A stretch of 64,000 nucleotides of DNA, from positions 1 through 64,000 of the forward strand of contig CAZFPL010000003.1 in NCBI GenBank assembly GCA_964521085.1, in the 5' to 3' direction. This DNA is from JAFGKK01 sp964521085. GTDB taxonomy: Bacteria; Chloroflexota; Anaerolineae; Anaerolineales; RBG-16-64-43. Under the pieces are notes generated by a model that was not told the DNA's origin, ran no database searches, and saw only the letters and a program-made list of their open reading frames with translations. Shown one piece after another: positions 35,683 to 44,701 of this stretch (position 1 is the first letter of the stretch; each line of letters starts with the position of its first letter). The position numbers and the translations under genes are program-made.

Positions 35683-37193
35683 TTCTCATCATCCCGTTGC
35701 CGCAAGTGCGGATAGAGGATGACCTCCCGAATCGTGGATTGGTTGGTCAGGAGCATCGCCAGGCGGTCGACGCCCATGCCGAAACCACCGTTGGGAGGCA
35801 TCCCATAGCGCATGGCGTTCAGGTAGTCCTCATCCATGGGATGGCGGTCTTCCTCGTCCTCCGAATATGTCCGACCCATCTCCAGGAATCGCTGCTCCTG
35901 GTCGAGCGGATCGTTCAGCTCGGAGAATGCGTTGCACAGCTCCATCCCGGCGACAAACCCTTCAAACCGTTCCACCGTTTGCGGTTCGCCGGGCTTGCCT
36001 TTCGCGAGCGGCGAGATATCCCGCGGATAGTCGAAGAGGAACGTCGGTTGGACGATATTGGGTTCGATGAAATGGGAAAGCAGGCTCTCGATTAATTTCC
36101 CGCGGTGGGTCTCGGCTTTGGGGGCAAGCCCTCGGGCGCGCATGGCGGACGCCAGTGTATCGGCCGTCGGATGCGCGTCGATGTCGATCGTGCTGGCTTC
36201 CAGGATGGCATCCCGCAGGCTGATCCTGGACCAAGGGGGAGTCAGATCGATGGTATGCCCGCGAAAATTAATCTGCCGCGTTCCCAGAACTTCTTCCGCG
36301 ACGCTGGAAACCATTTCCTCCGCGAGTTCCATGATCTGACGAAAATCCGCGTAGGCCATGTAGAATTCCAACTGCGTGAATTCCGGATTGTGCTTGAAGG
36401 AGACGCCCTCGTTCCGGAAATCCCTGCCGATTTCATACACCCGCTCGTACCCGCCCACCAGCAGCCGTTTGAGATAGAGTTCGAAGGATATCCGCAGGTA
36501 AAGGTCCTGATGCAGTTGATGGTGGTGGGTGATAAACGGCTTGGCCGCCGCGCCGCCGTAGACCGCCTGCAGGATGGGCGTTTCCACTTCGAGAAACCCG
36601 CGCGAATCCAGAAACCGCCGAAGCGAAGCGATCATCCGCGCCCGCGTCTGAAAAATTTTACGGACATCGGAATTCACCGCCAGGTCCGCATACCGCTGAC
36701 GGTAACGCGCTTCCGGGTTGTCAAAGGCGGAGTGCACCACGCGCTGGCCGTCGACCACGGTTTCCTTGGAAGCGGGCAGGGGCGTGACGGCCTTCGCCAG
36801 CATGATGATTTTTTCGACTTGCAGCGTGATTTCCCCGGTGCGGGTGCGGAACAGGATGCCGCCGGCCTGGAGGATGTCACCCAGATCGAACAGGTCGCGG
36901 AACTGATCGAGGATCTCCTTGCCCAGGAGATCCGCTTTCAGCAGCAATTGGATCTGCCCGTCGCCGTCTTCGATATGGGCGAAAATGGCTTTGCCCATCG
37001 ACCGGATCGACCGCAGACGGCCGGTCAGGGTGGCGGAAACCGCCGCCCCTTCGACGGCCTGCTCGAAAGCCTGGCGCGCCTGGGCGCTGGTGTGAGTCCG
37101 CTCGGCATGCGCCGGGTACGGATCCAACCCCGCATCGCGCAGGCGTTGAACCTTCTGTTGGCGGTTCTTTTCGAGCTCGCTAAGTTCACGCAT
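35679..37193 (-). CDS. lysS: lysyl-tRNA synthetase, class II
   Basis: 504 aa, normal length. The N-terminal OB-fold anticodon-binding domain (TLTGRLRSIRSMGKAIFAHI) is followed by class II catalytic motifs: motif 1 region RFLDSRGFLEVETPILQAVYGGA, motif 2 FRNEGVSFKHNPEFTQLE, and motif 3 ending in GMPPNGGFGMGVDRLAMLL. It charges tRNA-Lys in the cytosol. The start ATG has no clear Shine-Dalgarno; a hairpin lies just upstream. It is 58 bp downstream of greA, the common greA-lysS order. Confidence 0.96.
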   Translation of the reverse strand: MRELSELEKNRQQKVQRLRDAGLDPYPAHAERTHTSAQARQAFEQAVEGAAVSATLTGRLRSIRSMGKAIFAHIEDGDGQIQLLLKADLLGKEILDQFRDLFDLGDILQAGGILFRTRTGEITLQVEKIIMLAKAVTPLPASKETVVDGQRVVHSAFDNPEARYRQRYADLAVNSDVRKIFQTRARMIASLRRFLDSRGFLEVETPILQAVYGGAAAKPFITHHHQLHQDLYLRISFELYLKRLLVGGYERVYEIGRDFRNEGVSFKHNPEFTQLEFYMAYADFRQIMELAEEMVSSVAEEVLGTRQINFRGHTIDLTPPWSRISLRDAILEASTIDIDAHPTADTLASAMRARGLAPKAETHRGKLIESLLSHFIEPNIVQPTFLFDYPRDISPLAKGKPGEPQTVERFEGFVAGMELCNAFSELNDPLDQEQRFLEMGRTYSEDEEDRHPMDEDYLNAMRYGMPPNGGFGMGVDRLAMLLTNQSTIREVILYPHLRQRDDEK

Positions 37194-37202
37194 GAATGGA
37201 TT

Positions 37203-37240
37203 GCACGGAAAGCGGAGGTTTCCCCTCCTCGAGCCGTGCC
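37203..37240 (-). other. hairpin in the greA-lysS spacer
   Basis: The 58-bp spacer contains outer arms GCACGG (37203-37208) and CCGTGC (37234-37239), with inner GGAGG/CCTCC pairing around a short loop. It lies about 10 nt before the lysS start on the transcript. There is no T-run, so a processing or translational role is more likely than termination. Confidence 0.5.
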
Positions 37241-37251
37241 GTGGGAGGATT

Positions 37252-37719
37252 TTATTTCACGGAAAGCACGCGAAACGTCAGGATGCCGGCCGGCGCGGTG
37301 ACCCGGACTTCATCCCCCGATTTGCGGCCCAGGAGCGCCTGGCCGAGCGGGGATTGATTGGAGATCCGGCCCTCTTTGGGGTTCGCCTCCGCCGCCCCGA
37401 CGATGACATAGTGTTCGGGCGGATTGCTGGCTTCCTGGATGGTGACTTTGCTGCCGACCCGGACGACGTCCTGCGGTCCGCCTTCTTCGATGATGATGGC
37501 GTTCGAGAGCATTGTTTCCAGGGTGAGAATGCGGCCTTCGACGAAGGCCTGTTCGTTTTTGGCGCTTTCATATTCCGCGTTCTCGATCAGCTCGCCGCCT
37601 TCCATGGCATCGTGCAGGCGTTCGGCGACTTCCGCGCGGCGTTTGGTGCGGAGGAGCTCCAGCTCCTCCTCCAATTTCTTATACCCGTCCTTGGTGAGAA
37701 AAACAGGTTGATCAGTCAT
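37252..37719 (-). CDS. greA: transcription elongation factor GreA
   Basis: 155 aa. The N-terminal coiled coil (FLTKDGYKKLEEELELLRTK, AEVAERLHDAMEGGELIENA) has the acidic tip as GELIENAEY instead of the usual GDLSENAEY, keeping two acidic residues. The C-terminal FKBP-like domain ends YVIVGAAEANPKEGRISNQS, PLGQALLGRKSGDEVRV. It rescues backtracked RNA polymerase by stimulating transcript cleavage. It probably heads a greA-lysS-small ORF operon. Confidence 0.95.
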   Translation of the reverse strand: MTDQPVFLTKDGYKKLEEELELLRTKRRAEVAERLHDAMEGGELIENAEYESAKNEQAFVEGRILTLETMLSNAIIIEEGGPQDVVRVGSKVTIQEASNPPEHYVIVGAAEANPKEGRISNQSPLGQALLGRKSGDEVRVTAPAGILTFRVLSVK

Positions 37720-37983
37720 GCGTCATTCCTTCTCCGACCGACAGTGATAGGGCGGGACAAATCCCTCTTTGCCCGCCCCATGCTTTCCATTTCCGTCCGA
37801 AAGGATTGGTTGAATGACAACCGCGCATCCCGAAAGGATTGCGGATCGCAGGATCGGGGACAATGCCATCCAACGCCAAAAATCATAGCATATTCCCCCT
37901 GCCTTGACAAGAAAGAAGCAGGCATCCATATGGATTTTTTTCACGTGCGTTCTCTTTGGAGGCCGATGGCACTAGGGTATACT

Positions 37984-40740
37984 ATGAACATGAAGCGGAA
38001 ACATTTTCTTCTAAGCATCCTTTTCCTCGCGCTGGCGGCGCCGTCCATGGCATTCGGAAAATCCTATCAGGGCGGCGTGTCGCAAGACGTCTTGAATGTT
38101 TTCAACCGGATGACGCCGGAGGAAAAAATCGGCCAGTTGTTCATGGTCACATTCCAGGGAAAAGATATTTCGTCGACATCCGACATCTATCAACTGATCT
38201 CCACCTACCAAATCGGCGGCATCCTTCTCAAAAGGGAGAACGGCAACTGGCGGAGCGGGGAGGGGGAAGCGGCGGCCGTCCTCGCCTTAAGTAACGGATT
38301 GCAGCGGATCGAGGCGGACAGCGTCGCCCTGGAAGGGACGAACACCGGGACGGAGTACATCCCGTTGTTCCTTTCGATCCCCGGCGGAGGGGATGGATAC
38401 CCGAACTCACAGCTGGTGACCGAACTTACGGATATTACATCGGAAATGAGTATCGGAGCCACTTGGCAGCCTTCCTTTGCCCGGGCGACGGGGAACATCA
38501 TCGGCCAGGAATTGTCGCTTTTAGGCATCAATATGTACATCGGCCCGTCGCTGGACGTGCTGGAACTCCCCAATCCGGGCACCACCGGAGATCTCGGCGC
38601 GGGAACTTTCGGCGGGGATCCCTTCTGGGTCGGGAAAATGGGGCAGGCATACATTTTGGGGATCCAGGAAGGCAGCGGGCAGAAGGTGGCTGTGATTGCC
38701 ACTCACTTTCCCGGCATCGGCGCCTCGGATCGCAGTCCGGAAGAGGAAGTTGCCACCATCCGTAAAGCCCTGCAGGATTTACAGTTGATCGACCTGGCTC
38801 CGTTTGCCAAGGTGGCCTCGTCGGCTCCCGGCATCCTGGGGATAGCGGACGGGTTCATGGTCTCGCACATCCGCTACCAGGGATTGCAGGGAAACATCCG
38901 GACCAGCACACGTCCGGTAAGCCTGGACCCGCAGGCCTTGAGTTTGGTGATGGCCCTGCCTGAATTCACCGCCTGGCGGGAGGGCGGCGGGATCACAGTG
39001 AGCAGTTCCCTGGGCGCGCAATCCATGCGTAAGTTTTACGAAGCCACTGGCCAAACCTACTCGAACAAGGGCGTGGCCTTAAACGCTTTCCTGGCAGGGA
39101 ACGATATCCTCCAGATCTCCAATTTCGCCAGTCTCGAAGGCCAGACGGAACTGCAGGCCACGACCGAGACGATTAAATATCTCCAGCAATACTATAAAGT
39201 CGACACGGAATTCGCCGGAAAGGTCGATCAAGCGGTGCTGAGAATCCTGTCCCTGAAAAACCGGTTGTATCCGGATTTTTCAATCCAATCCGTTCTCAGG
39301 CCCGAGGCTTCCCTGGCGAACCTGAAATCGGATAAAGGAATCCCTTCCGACATATGCAAAGTGGGAGCCACCCTGATCAGCCCCAATCCTGAATCGACGG
39401 GCGGAACGGCGATGGAACCGCCCACTTCGACGGACCGGGTGGTGGTGTTGACGGATTCCCGTACGGTAACCCCCTGTCCGTCGTGCGCGACGGAATTGGA
39501 TATCTCGCCGAATATCTTTGCGGACACGATCCTCAGGCTGTACGGTCCCGGCGCGTCCGGATTAATTTCCCCGACGCGCTTCCAATCGTATTCATTTAAA
39601 GATTTATACGGGTATTTGCAGGGTGTGGAACTGCCGGATTTGGAAATTGCGCTGACAAACTCGTCGGTGATCGTAGCGTTGATCCGGACCCCATCCCCGA
39701 ATACGCCCGAATCCTACGCGTTCCAAAAACTGCTGGCGGAGCGCGCGGCGCTGATCGGCAACAAGAAAATTTTCGTGTTCGCTTTGGGCGCGCCGTATTA
39801 CCTGGATTCGACGGAGATCAGCAAGATCGACGCCTATTACGCTCTGTATTCCAAGCATCCCAGCTGTATCGAAGTCGGGGCGCGGATCCTCCTCGGGGAT
39901 ATCACTCCCGTGGGCGCGTCCCCGGTCAATATCAAGGGGATTGGCTACAATCTTCTGACAGTCCTTTCGCCGGACCCCGACCAGATGATCCAGATTTCCG
40001 TTGGCCTGTACGGCGCACCGACGGCATCCGCCACTCCGACCGGAGCCGCCACGCAGACGCAAACCGTATCCCCGACTCCGATAGGCTTTTCGTTGGGAGA
40101 CCATATCACCTTCATCGCCGGGCCGATTCTGGATCAGAATCAGCATGTCGTCCCGGATGGAACCGGCCTGACCTTTCAAATCGATTTTCCGGAGGAGGAT
40201 CTGCGCCAGTATCTGGATACCAATATCGTAAACGGTATGGCGCAAGTGGATTACGTGCTCAAGAAGCAGGGGGTAATGCAGGTCACCGCCTTCAGCGAAC
40301 CGGCGAAGAATTCGACGATTCTCCAGTTGGCCGTCGGGGAGGAACCGGGTTTTGTCACCGCTGTCACGCCAACCGAGAACCTGGAAGCAACTCCGTCTCT
40401 GACCATAACTCCGACCAATACGGGGACGGTCACCGGAAATGGTGGGAAGGACCGTGCCGGATGGGATACCCTGGTCATACTGCTTCTGATGTTCGGCGTT
40501 TTTTCCGCCGCCATTATCGTACTAAGCAACTATCCCGCCTGGAGTGCATACCGCTGGAGGATCCTCCTGGGATTTCTCGTCGGCGGTCTGGCCGGATACG
40601 ATTTTGTCGTCATTGGATTAACGAGAGCGGACGGATTGGCGGGGTGGGGCGGGCGGTGGATCAGCGTGGTAGCCGGGTTGATCGGCGGAATTCTGGGAGC
40701 CGTTTTGGGCTGGGGATCGCTGCGCTGGAAGCGGGAATGA
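37984..40740 (+). CDS. membrane-anchored GH3 homologue lacking catalytic residues
   Basis: 918 aa from ATG 37984; the frame is open far upstream, but the signal peptide (KHFLLSILFLALAAPSMAFG) fixes the start region (37966 is an alternative ATG). The GH3 N-domain similarity is clear: MTPEEKIGQLFMVTFQGKD, YQIGGILLK, GINMYIGPSLDV, THFPGIGASD, FMVSHIRYQG. But the His-bearing KHFPGHGD motif is THFPGIGASD, and the nucleophile site (usually SDDLGM) is SSSLGAQSM. A second domain (about 380-660), a Thr-rich linker, an Ig-like segment and three C-terminal membrane helices follow. A binding or scaffold role is more likely than hydrolysis. A TTGACA box lies at 37904-37909. Confidence 0.82.
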   Translation: MNMKRKHFLLSILFLALAAPSMAFGKSYQGGVSQDVLNVFNRMTPEEKIGQLFMVTFQGKDISSTSDIYQLISTYQIGGILLKRENGNWRSGEGEAAAVLALSNGLQRIEADSVALEGTNTGTEYIPLFLSIPGGGDGYPNSQLVTELTDITSEMSIGATWQPSFARATGNIIGQELSLLGINMYIGPSLDVLELPNPGTTGDLGAGTFGGDPFWVGKMGQAYILGIQEGSGQKVAVIATHFPGIGASDRSPEEEVATIRKALQDLQLIDLAPFAKVASSAPGILGIADGFMVSHIRYQGLQGNIRTSTRPVSLDPQALSLVMALPEFTAWREGGGITVSSSLGAQSMRKFYEATGQTYSNKGVALNAFLAGNDILQISNFASLEGQTELQATTETIKYLQQYYKVDTEFAGKVDQAVLRILSLKNRLYPDFSIQSVLRPEASLANLKSDKGIPSDICKVGATLISPNPESTGGTAMEPPTSTDRVVVLTDSRTVTPCPSCATELDISPNIFADTILRLYGPGASGLISPTRFQSYSFKDLYGYLQGVELPDLEIALTNSSVIVALIRTPSPNTPESYAFQKLLAERAALIGNKKIFVFALGAPYYLDSTEISKIDAYYALYSKHPSCIEVGARILLGDITPVGASPVNIKGIGYNLLTVLSPDPDQMIQISVGLYGAPTASATPTGAATQTQTVSPTPIGFSLGDHITFIAGPILDQNQHVVPDGTGLTFQIDFPEEDLRQYLDTNIVNGMAQVDYVLKKQGVMQVTAFSEPAKNSTILQLAVGEEPGFVTAVTPTENLEATPSLTITPTNTGTVTGNGGKDRAGWDTLVILLLMFGVFSAAIIVLSNYPAWSAYRWRILLGFLVGGLAGYDFVVIGLTRADGLAGWGGRWISVVAGLIGGILGAVLGWGSLRWKRE

Positions 40741-40747
40741 TCCCGGA

Positions 40748-41746
40748 TCAGGGAAGCAGACTGGTGAGCACCGCCAGGAGTAAAAGAGACAAACCGATCA
40801 CCGCCAGCACCCTGTCGGGCTGAGTCAATGGGACGGCCGCTTTCGCCAGGGATTTGATGTATCGGGCTGTGTGACCAGCGGAAGTGGGGGGCGGGTTATC
40901 CCCGAACAAGGCTTCCCGAAAATCATTAATCGTGGCCGGACGGTCATCCGGATGCAAAGCCATCGCCCAGAGAACGGTCCGTTCGATTTCAGGTCTGACC
41001 TTGGGATTTTGGTGCCGGAGCGGGATAAGGGAATCCGGATTCAAGAACCGTTGCTTCGCTTCCGGCGGCGCCTGGCCCGCCAGCAGATGGTACAACGTGC
41101 ATCCCATGGCATAGATATCGCTGCGGATATCCGTATGGCCCGTATCTCCTCCGTACTGTTCCAAGGGCGTATACAAAGCCGTGCCGCGGCCCTGCATCAC
41201 TGTGATTGTCATCTCGTCCGGGACCATGACTTTCACCAGCCCGAAGTCGACCAGTTTGATTAATCCGTTGGGCGTCACGCGGATGTTTCCGGGTTTGATA
41301 TCCCGGTGAAGGATGGGAGGATCCTGGTTGTGCAGATACTCCAGGGCGTCGCATAATTGGGCGGTCCAGCTGAGGATTTCCTCCTCGGGGATAAAATTTC
41401 CGAGTTGGTGGGCGTCTTCCACCAGACTGCGCAAATCCTGGCCGGGAATGAAATCCATCACCAAGTAATCGCGATTGCCGGAAGAGAAGAAATCTGATAC
41501 TTTAGGAAGGTTTGGGTGGTCCAGGCGGGCAAGAATGCTGGCTTCCCGGTAGAATTGTTCGCGGGCTTCCTGTTGAAGTTTCTCCGGCAGGCCGGGATCC
41601 TGTTCCACTTCCTTAATCGCGCATTTCCTTCCGGAAAGGCGCTCGTCGTCGGCAAGGTAGATGGCTCCCATCCCGCCGTGTCCGATGACGGACAGTACGC
41701 GATACCGGTTTTTCAGCAGGTGGCTTTCGCTTAACAGCTTGGGCAT
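40748..41746 (-). CDS. membrane-anchored serine/threonine protein kinase
   Basis: 332 aa. The kinase domain is intact: Gly loop GHGGMG (22-27), Lys45 in AIKEVE, HRDIKPGN with catalytic Asp149, DFG at 167-169, and a threonine-rich activation segment with GTALYTPLEQ. One membrane helix lies at the C-terminus (about 312-331), with almost nothing outside, so there is no extracellular sensor domain. It is divergent from the FHA regulator gene, whose product would bind phosphothreonine, so the pair probably forms one pathway. The gene ends 7 bp from the convergent GH3-like gene. Confidence 0.93.
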   Translation of the reverse strand: MPKLLSESHLLKNRYRVLSVIGHGGMGAIYLADDERLSGRKCAIKEVEQDPGLPEKLQQEAREQFYREASILARLDHPNLPKVSDFFSSGNRDYLVMDFIPGQDLRSLVEDAHQLGNFIPEEEILSWTAQLCDALEYLHNQDPPILHRDIKPGNIRVTPNGLIKLVDFGLVKVMVPDEMTITVMQGRGTALYTPLEQYGGDTGHTDIRSDIYAMGCTLYHLLAGQAPPEAKQRFLNPDSLIPLRHQNPKVRPEIERTVLWAMALHPDDRPATINDFREALFGDNPPPTSAGHTARYIKSLAKAAVPLTQPDRVLAVIGLSLLLLAVLTSLLP

Positions 41747-41751
41747 AGGAT

Positions 41752-41776
41752 GGCCGGAATTTCAATTCCTCCGGCC
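41752..41776. promoter_or_regulatory. palindrome between kinase and FHA-regulator genes
   Basis: Outer arms GGCCGGA (41752-41758) and TCCGGCC (41770-41776), with an inner near-palindrome GGAATT-TC-AATTCC (41756-41769). It sits 6 bp upstream of the kinase start codon in the 141-bp divergent region, so it could be the operator of the winged-helix regulator. No second copy was found nearby. Confidence 0.4.
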
Positions 41777-41887
41777 GGCAACCATCGCCACCGGAAGGGA
41801 GGAAATCGAAACCCTGTCGGTTTTTCGCTGCATGTGGGCATAGAGAAAGGCCCCGGCGTCACGCAGGCGATAAAATAATTATAACCT

Positions 41888-42544
41888 ATGGAATCCAAAG
41901 AAGAATCCCCGGTTCTTATCGGCCAATCCGGCCCGGTGCTAGGAATGCGCTGGAGTATCCCTCCGGCAGGCGTCACGCTGGGACGCGAGAACGATTGCGA
42001 GGTGGTCATCGCGGACCGCCAGGTTTCGCGCAGACACGCCAAACTCGACCGCCGCGCCGGAAAAACGTACATCCAGGATCTGGCCAGTAAGAACGGCACG
42101 TGCGTCAATGGCGTTCCCGTCAAAGACGAAGTGGAAATCAAAGACGGAGACCTGATCCAGATCGCGCTGGCCGCCGGATTCTTGTACGTGGCGTCGGATT
42201 CCACGATGCCGCTTGACTCCGACGGTGTGTCTCCGCGCCAGGGCCGGATCCGGTTGAACCCGGTCGAGCATTCCGTTTCCGTCAACGACCGCCTGATTGA
42301 CCCGCCGCTGTCGATCCATCAATACCGGTTTCTGGAAATGCTTGTCCTGCGGAGCGGGGGGCTGGTGACGCGGGAGGATGTGATCGGGACAGTCTGGCCG
42401 GGGGAAGAGACCGAAGGGATTACCGATCAAGCAATCGACGCGTTGGTCCGGCGGCTGCGGGACCGCTTGAAGGAGGTCGATTTGGACCGGGAATATATTC
42501 TTACTATCCGCGGTCACGGCTTCCGTTTGGACACCAATGTGTGA
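41888..42544 (+). CDS. FHA domain - winged-helix DNA-binding regulator
   Basis: 218 aa. N-terminal FHA domain with all conserved positions: GR (32-33), S47 and RRH (48-50), NGT (69-71) and NG (74-75). It would bind phosphothreonine peptides. The C-terminal ~100 residues are an OmpR/PhoB-type winged helix (SIHQYRFLEMLVLRSGGLVT, REDVIGTVWP, ITDQAIDALVRRLRDRLKEV, IRGHGFRL). The order FHA then wHTH is the reverse of mycobacterial EmbR. It is divergent from a Ser/Thr kinase gene, which suggests direct kinase-to-promoter signalling; target genes unknown. An AT-rich TAAAATAATTATAA stretch precedes the ATG. Confidence 0.92.
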   Translation: MESKEESPVLIGQSGPVLGMRWSIPPAGVTLGRENDCEVVIADRQVSRRHAKLDRRAGKTYIQDLASKNGTCVNGVPVKDEVEIKDGDLIQIALAAGFLYVASDSTMPLDSDGVSPRQGRIRLNPVEHSVSVNDRLIDPPLSIHQYRFLEMLVLRSGGLVTREDVIGTVWPGEETEGITDQAIDALVRRLRDRLKEVDLDREYILTIRGHGFRLDTNV

Positions 42545-42612
42545 CCGAGTCCAAATTCACGCCTACGGGTTGGGAGCGGATTAACCGCAGAAGGCGCAGG
42601 TTTTTCCGGGTC

Positions 42613-42641
42613 TTCTCAAGGAGCGGGAGGTCGAATATAAT
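42613..42641 (+). promoter_or_regulatory. promoter of tRNA-Pro
   Basis: TTCTCA (42613-42618), 17-bp spacer and a perfect TATAAT (42636-42641), ending 9 bp before the mature tRNA 5' end. Confidence 0.7.
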
Positions 42642-42650
42642 GTCCGCTTC

Positions 42651-42728
<78 letters not shown>

Positions 42729-42731
42729 ACA

Positions 42732-42757
42732 GCGACCAAAACTTTGGTCGCTTTTTT
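42732..42757 (+). terminator. Rho-independent terminator after tRNA-Pro
   Basis: Stem GCGACCAA / TTGGTCGC (42732-42739 and 42744-42751), loop AACT, then six T. It begins 7 bp after the tRNA. Confidence 0.92.
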
Positions 42758-42910
42758 CATCCATCCGGGGGAGTACGTAGTCGAACTGGACCACCGTTGA
42801 TCTCTGCATCCGAACCGGGCCTGCTTTATAATCCAAGCAGTTCGTTCCGCTTTGGTTTTTGCGAGGCATCGGAGGGAATGCAGCCTGCGGATGCAGCGTT
42901 GGAGAAAAAA

Positions 42911-44191
42911 ATGAAAAAGCCCACATCGGTGAAAGGTACGCGTGATTATTACCCGGCGGAAATGGCATTCCGCAACTGGCTGTATGCCCAGGCGCGGAGC
43001 GTCTCGCGCAAATTCGGATACCAGGAATTCGAGGCGCCCTGTCTGGAAACGTTGGATCTCTACGTCGCCAAGTCCGGAGAGGAATTGGTCAAGGAACAGT
43101 CATTTGTATTCAAAGACCGGGGCGGTGATGAGATTACCCTGCGGCCGGAGTTGACCCCGTCGCTGGCAAGGATGGTTGCGAACCGGATCGGGCAGCTTAC
43201 GTTCCCCGTCCGTTGGTGGTCGTTTGGGCCGTTCTGGCGATACGAGCGGCCGCAAAAAGGCCGGACGCGGGAATTCTTCCAGTGGAACCTCGATTTGATC
43301 GGAGTGGATAATCCTCAGGCGGATGCCGAAATTGCAGCCGTCATCTGTGAATTCTTTCGGGCGCTGGGGTTAACCCCGCGGGAGGTAAAACTTCAAGTCA
43401 ATGACCGCCGGGTGATGGAAAGCGCATTGTCGGCGTTGGGTATCCGCGAAGAGGGTAGAGTGAGCGTATTCCGGCTTATCGATAAGAAAGAGAAAATGGA
43501 TTTGTCCGCCTGGCAGAGCTATGCGGCGGAAACAGGATTGAATTCCGAACAAATTCGCGGATTACTGGAGATCCTTGAAAACCGGGAATTGTGGAAACAA
43601 TCCGCCGAACTGACGGCCTTCTTTGACGCGGCCGCTTCCTTCGGCATTCAGGACTATTTGGAATACAATCCCGCGATCATCCGGGGATTGGACTACTACA
43701 CGGGGACCGTTTTCGAGGCGTGGGATACCGGCGGAGAATTTCGCGCCATCCTGGGCGGCGGCCGCTACGATAACCTGGTGGCGGAAGTCGGCGGAGACCC
43801 GGTGCCCGGCGTGGGTTTCGCCATGGGGGATCTTGTCATCTCTTTGGTCTTAAAAAAGTTCGGGAAGGAACCCGCGCTGCGTGTTGCGCCGGCGGACGTT
43901 CTCGTAACTACTTTTTCCCCGCAGGAGACCCAAGCATCGATGAAGATAGCGCAAGCCTTGCGAACTGCGGGCATCTCGGTGGAATGGTATCCGTCGACGG
44001 ATCGTCTGCCCAAGCAATTAAAATATGCAGATGCGCTTGGGATCCCTCTGGCGGTGATCGCGGGCCCGGACGAGGTTCGCGAGGGGAAGGCGACCTTGAA
44101 GGATCTGGCGAAGCGCGAGCAGGTGACGGTGAATACCGGCGATCTGGAGCAAGAGATCCGCAAAAGACTTGCCGGAAGTGGAACCGGATGA
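42911..44191 (+). CDS. hisS: histidyl-tRNA synthetase
   Basis: 426 aa from ATG 42911, with GGAG seven bases upstream; the frame continues upstream through the tRNA region, so that part is not coding. Class II synthetase: N-terminal VKGTRDYYPAEM, motif 2 FWRYERPQKGRTREFFQWN, HisA motif GLDYYTGTVFEAW, GGGRYDNLV and motif 3 GVGFAMGDL; a C-terminal anticodon-binding domain (VLVTTFSPQETQASMKIAQA) follows. It charges tRNA-His, whose gene starts 18 bp after the stop codon. A -10 TATAAT lies at 42827-42832. Confidence 0.96.
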   Translation: MKKPTSVKGTRDYYPAEMAFRNWLYAQARSVSRKFGYQEFEAPCLETLDLYVAKSGEELVKEQSFVFKDRGGDEITLRPELTPSLARMVANRIGQLTFPVRWWSFGPFWRYERPQKGRTREFFQWNLDLIGVDNPQADAEIAAVICEFFRALGLTPREVKLQVNDRRVMESALSALGIREEGRVSVFRLIDKKEKMDLSAWQSYAAETGLNSEQIRGLLEILENRELWKQSAELTAFFDAAASFGIQDYLEYNPAIIRGLDYYTGTVFEAWDTGGEFRAILGGGRYDNLVAEVGGDPVPGVGFAMGDLVISLVLKKFGKEPALRVAPADVLVTTFSPQETQASMKIAQALRTAGISVEWYPSTDRLPKQLKYADALGIPLAVIAGPDEVREGKATLKDLAKREQVTVNTGDLEQEIRKRLAGSGTG

Positions 44192-44209
44192 TAGAATTTC
44201 GCGCCTCGT

Positions 44210-44286
44210 GGTGGCTGTAGCTCAATTGGCAGAGCGCTGGACTGTGGATCCAGCTGTTGCGGGTTCAATCCCCGTCAGCCACCCCA
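44210..44286 (+). tRNA. tRNA-His (GTG anticodon)
   Basis: Acceptor GTGGCTG pairs with CAGCCAC; D stem GCTC/GAGC; anticodon stem CTGGA/TCCAG with loop CTGTGGA (anticodon GTG); T stem GCGGG/CCCGT. A G at 44210 supplies the identity element G-1 opposite C73, and CCA is encoded (44284-44286). A run of seven T follows. It lies directly downstream of hisS. Confidence 0.95.
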
Positions 44287-44701
44287 TTTTTTTCAGAGCA
44301 GACTGGATAATCAGATGGTCTTTTTTTTACGGATTGCACCGAGGAAAACTGATGTCGCTGAAAAGTCCTTGACATGATTGGGTGTAAATTAATCCTGATT
44401 GGCTGCAATTGTTAGTGGGTTTACATAAGGCGATGCTTGGTGAATTTGGTTATCGATTGTTTTGGCGTATAAAGTGATGTACCTTCCCATTTTAGATTTG
44501 ATCGTCTGTTGTGGGCGAAGGAAATTGGAATCTGTGTACCAAATGACTATGATGCGAGCAGCTGGAAGTTCGGGCATCGCCGGAATCCTATCACGATAAC
44601 AGGGGCGGCAGACTCCCGACACGAATGACCCCGTCCCTGGTAGCGATAAGGAAGATCTTTTCGGTAGAGTATAAATCGGAAAACGGTTCAGCCTCCTGCG
44701 A
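44287..44701. other. 415-bp region without a recognised gene
   Basis: After the T-run that follows tRNA-His there is a moderately AT-rich stretch with no credible open frame on either strand, no tRNA-derived direct repeat and no clear promoter. It forms the 3' side of the beta-helix lipoprotein gene. Confidence 0.5.

Noticed and set aside
37192..37983. N-terminal 264-codon extension of the GH3-homologue frame
   Set aside because: It runs antisense through greA and the greA upstream region. The signal peptide at 37984 marks the real start.
42570..42600. TTAACCGCAGAAGGCGCAGG as another dispersed repeat
   Set aside because: It resembles known CGCAGAG-type repeats, but only one short unit is present, with no partner arm.
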